A DNA stretch of 33,627 nucleotides from Candidatus Omnitrophota bacterium. GTDB lineage: Bacteria; Omnitrophota; Gorgyraeia; Zapsychrales; Zapsychraceae. This document shows, piece by piece, positions 33,626-33,627 of the stretch (positions within the stretch are counted from its first letter, which is position 1; each line of letters starts with the position of its first letter). The notes under the pieces were generated by a model. That model did no database searches. It was not told where the DNA came from and saw only the letters and a list, made by a program, of their open reading frames with translations. Position numbers and translations under genes: made by a program. The stretch is from the NCBI GenBank assembly GCA_015233495.1, contig JADFXQ010000019.1, positions 1-33,627 on the forward strand. The letters are read 5' to 3'.

Positions 33626-33627
33626 TC

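Overview
The window is a dense block of bacterial housekeeping genes, and every supported gene is on the + strand. Many neighbours overlap by 1 to 34 bases (ATGA or TGATG junctions). No rRNA, tRNA, CRISPR array, transposase or phage gene was seen. The gene set is bacterial: NusA, Rho, RF1 with PrmC, RuvB, MurA, TrmD, L19, L31. RseP and SpoIID-type cell-wall genes are also present. I cannot name the lineage from one window. An uncultivated diderm of the Omnitrophota/PVC kind would fit, but that is a guess.

Layout. (1) 1-6832: the end of rseP, a CpaF/TadA-type secretion ATPase, then proS-rimP-nusA-infB. (2) 6978-13554: trpS-scpA-ruvB-DUF2905-spoIID-queA-tgt, a recombination, cell-wall and queuosine block. 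(3) 13567-14230: a Phd/VapB antitoxin and PIN toxin pair with its own promoter and palindromic operator. (4) 14254-16510: trmD-rplS-rnhB-yraN. (5) 16511-16834: a gap without a clear gene, holding a 50-codon signal-peptide-like ORF, a palindromic repeat and a hairpin. (6) 16835-20385: a cyclodeaminase/cyclohydrolase-family gene, folD, a degenerate FAD oxidoreductase and a TPR protein. (7) 20458-28721: polA-glgA-coaE-rho-rpmE-prfA-prmC. (8) 28779-33485: murA-trpGDCF and a PilZ protein, closed by a strong terminator at the window edge.

The genes mainly serve translation (ProRS, TrpRS, IF2, RF1, L19, L31, tRNA modification), transcription termination (NusA, Rho), DNA maintenance (PolA, RuvB, ScpA, RNase HII) and biosynthesis (tryptophan, CoA, peptidoglycan, glycogen, one-carbon folate).

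I see no wholly new multigene system. The strongest signal is metabolic. FolD has Gln and His where the cyclohydrolase residues Lys and Gln (E. coli K54 and Q98) should be. Ten bases upstream lies a gene of the FTCD_C/FchA family, which can supply that lost activity. Other points are a ProRS with no editing insert, an FAD oxidoreductase whose second dinucleotide motif has lost its glycines, and a Rho with an unusual P-loop. Two repeat families are scattered through the window: a GACACAR heptamer, one array of which encodes the C-terminus of TrmD, and a palindromic element in opposite orientations at 12347-12380 and 26817-26849.
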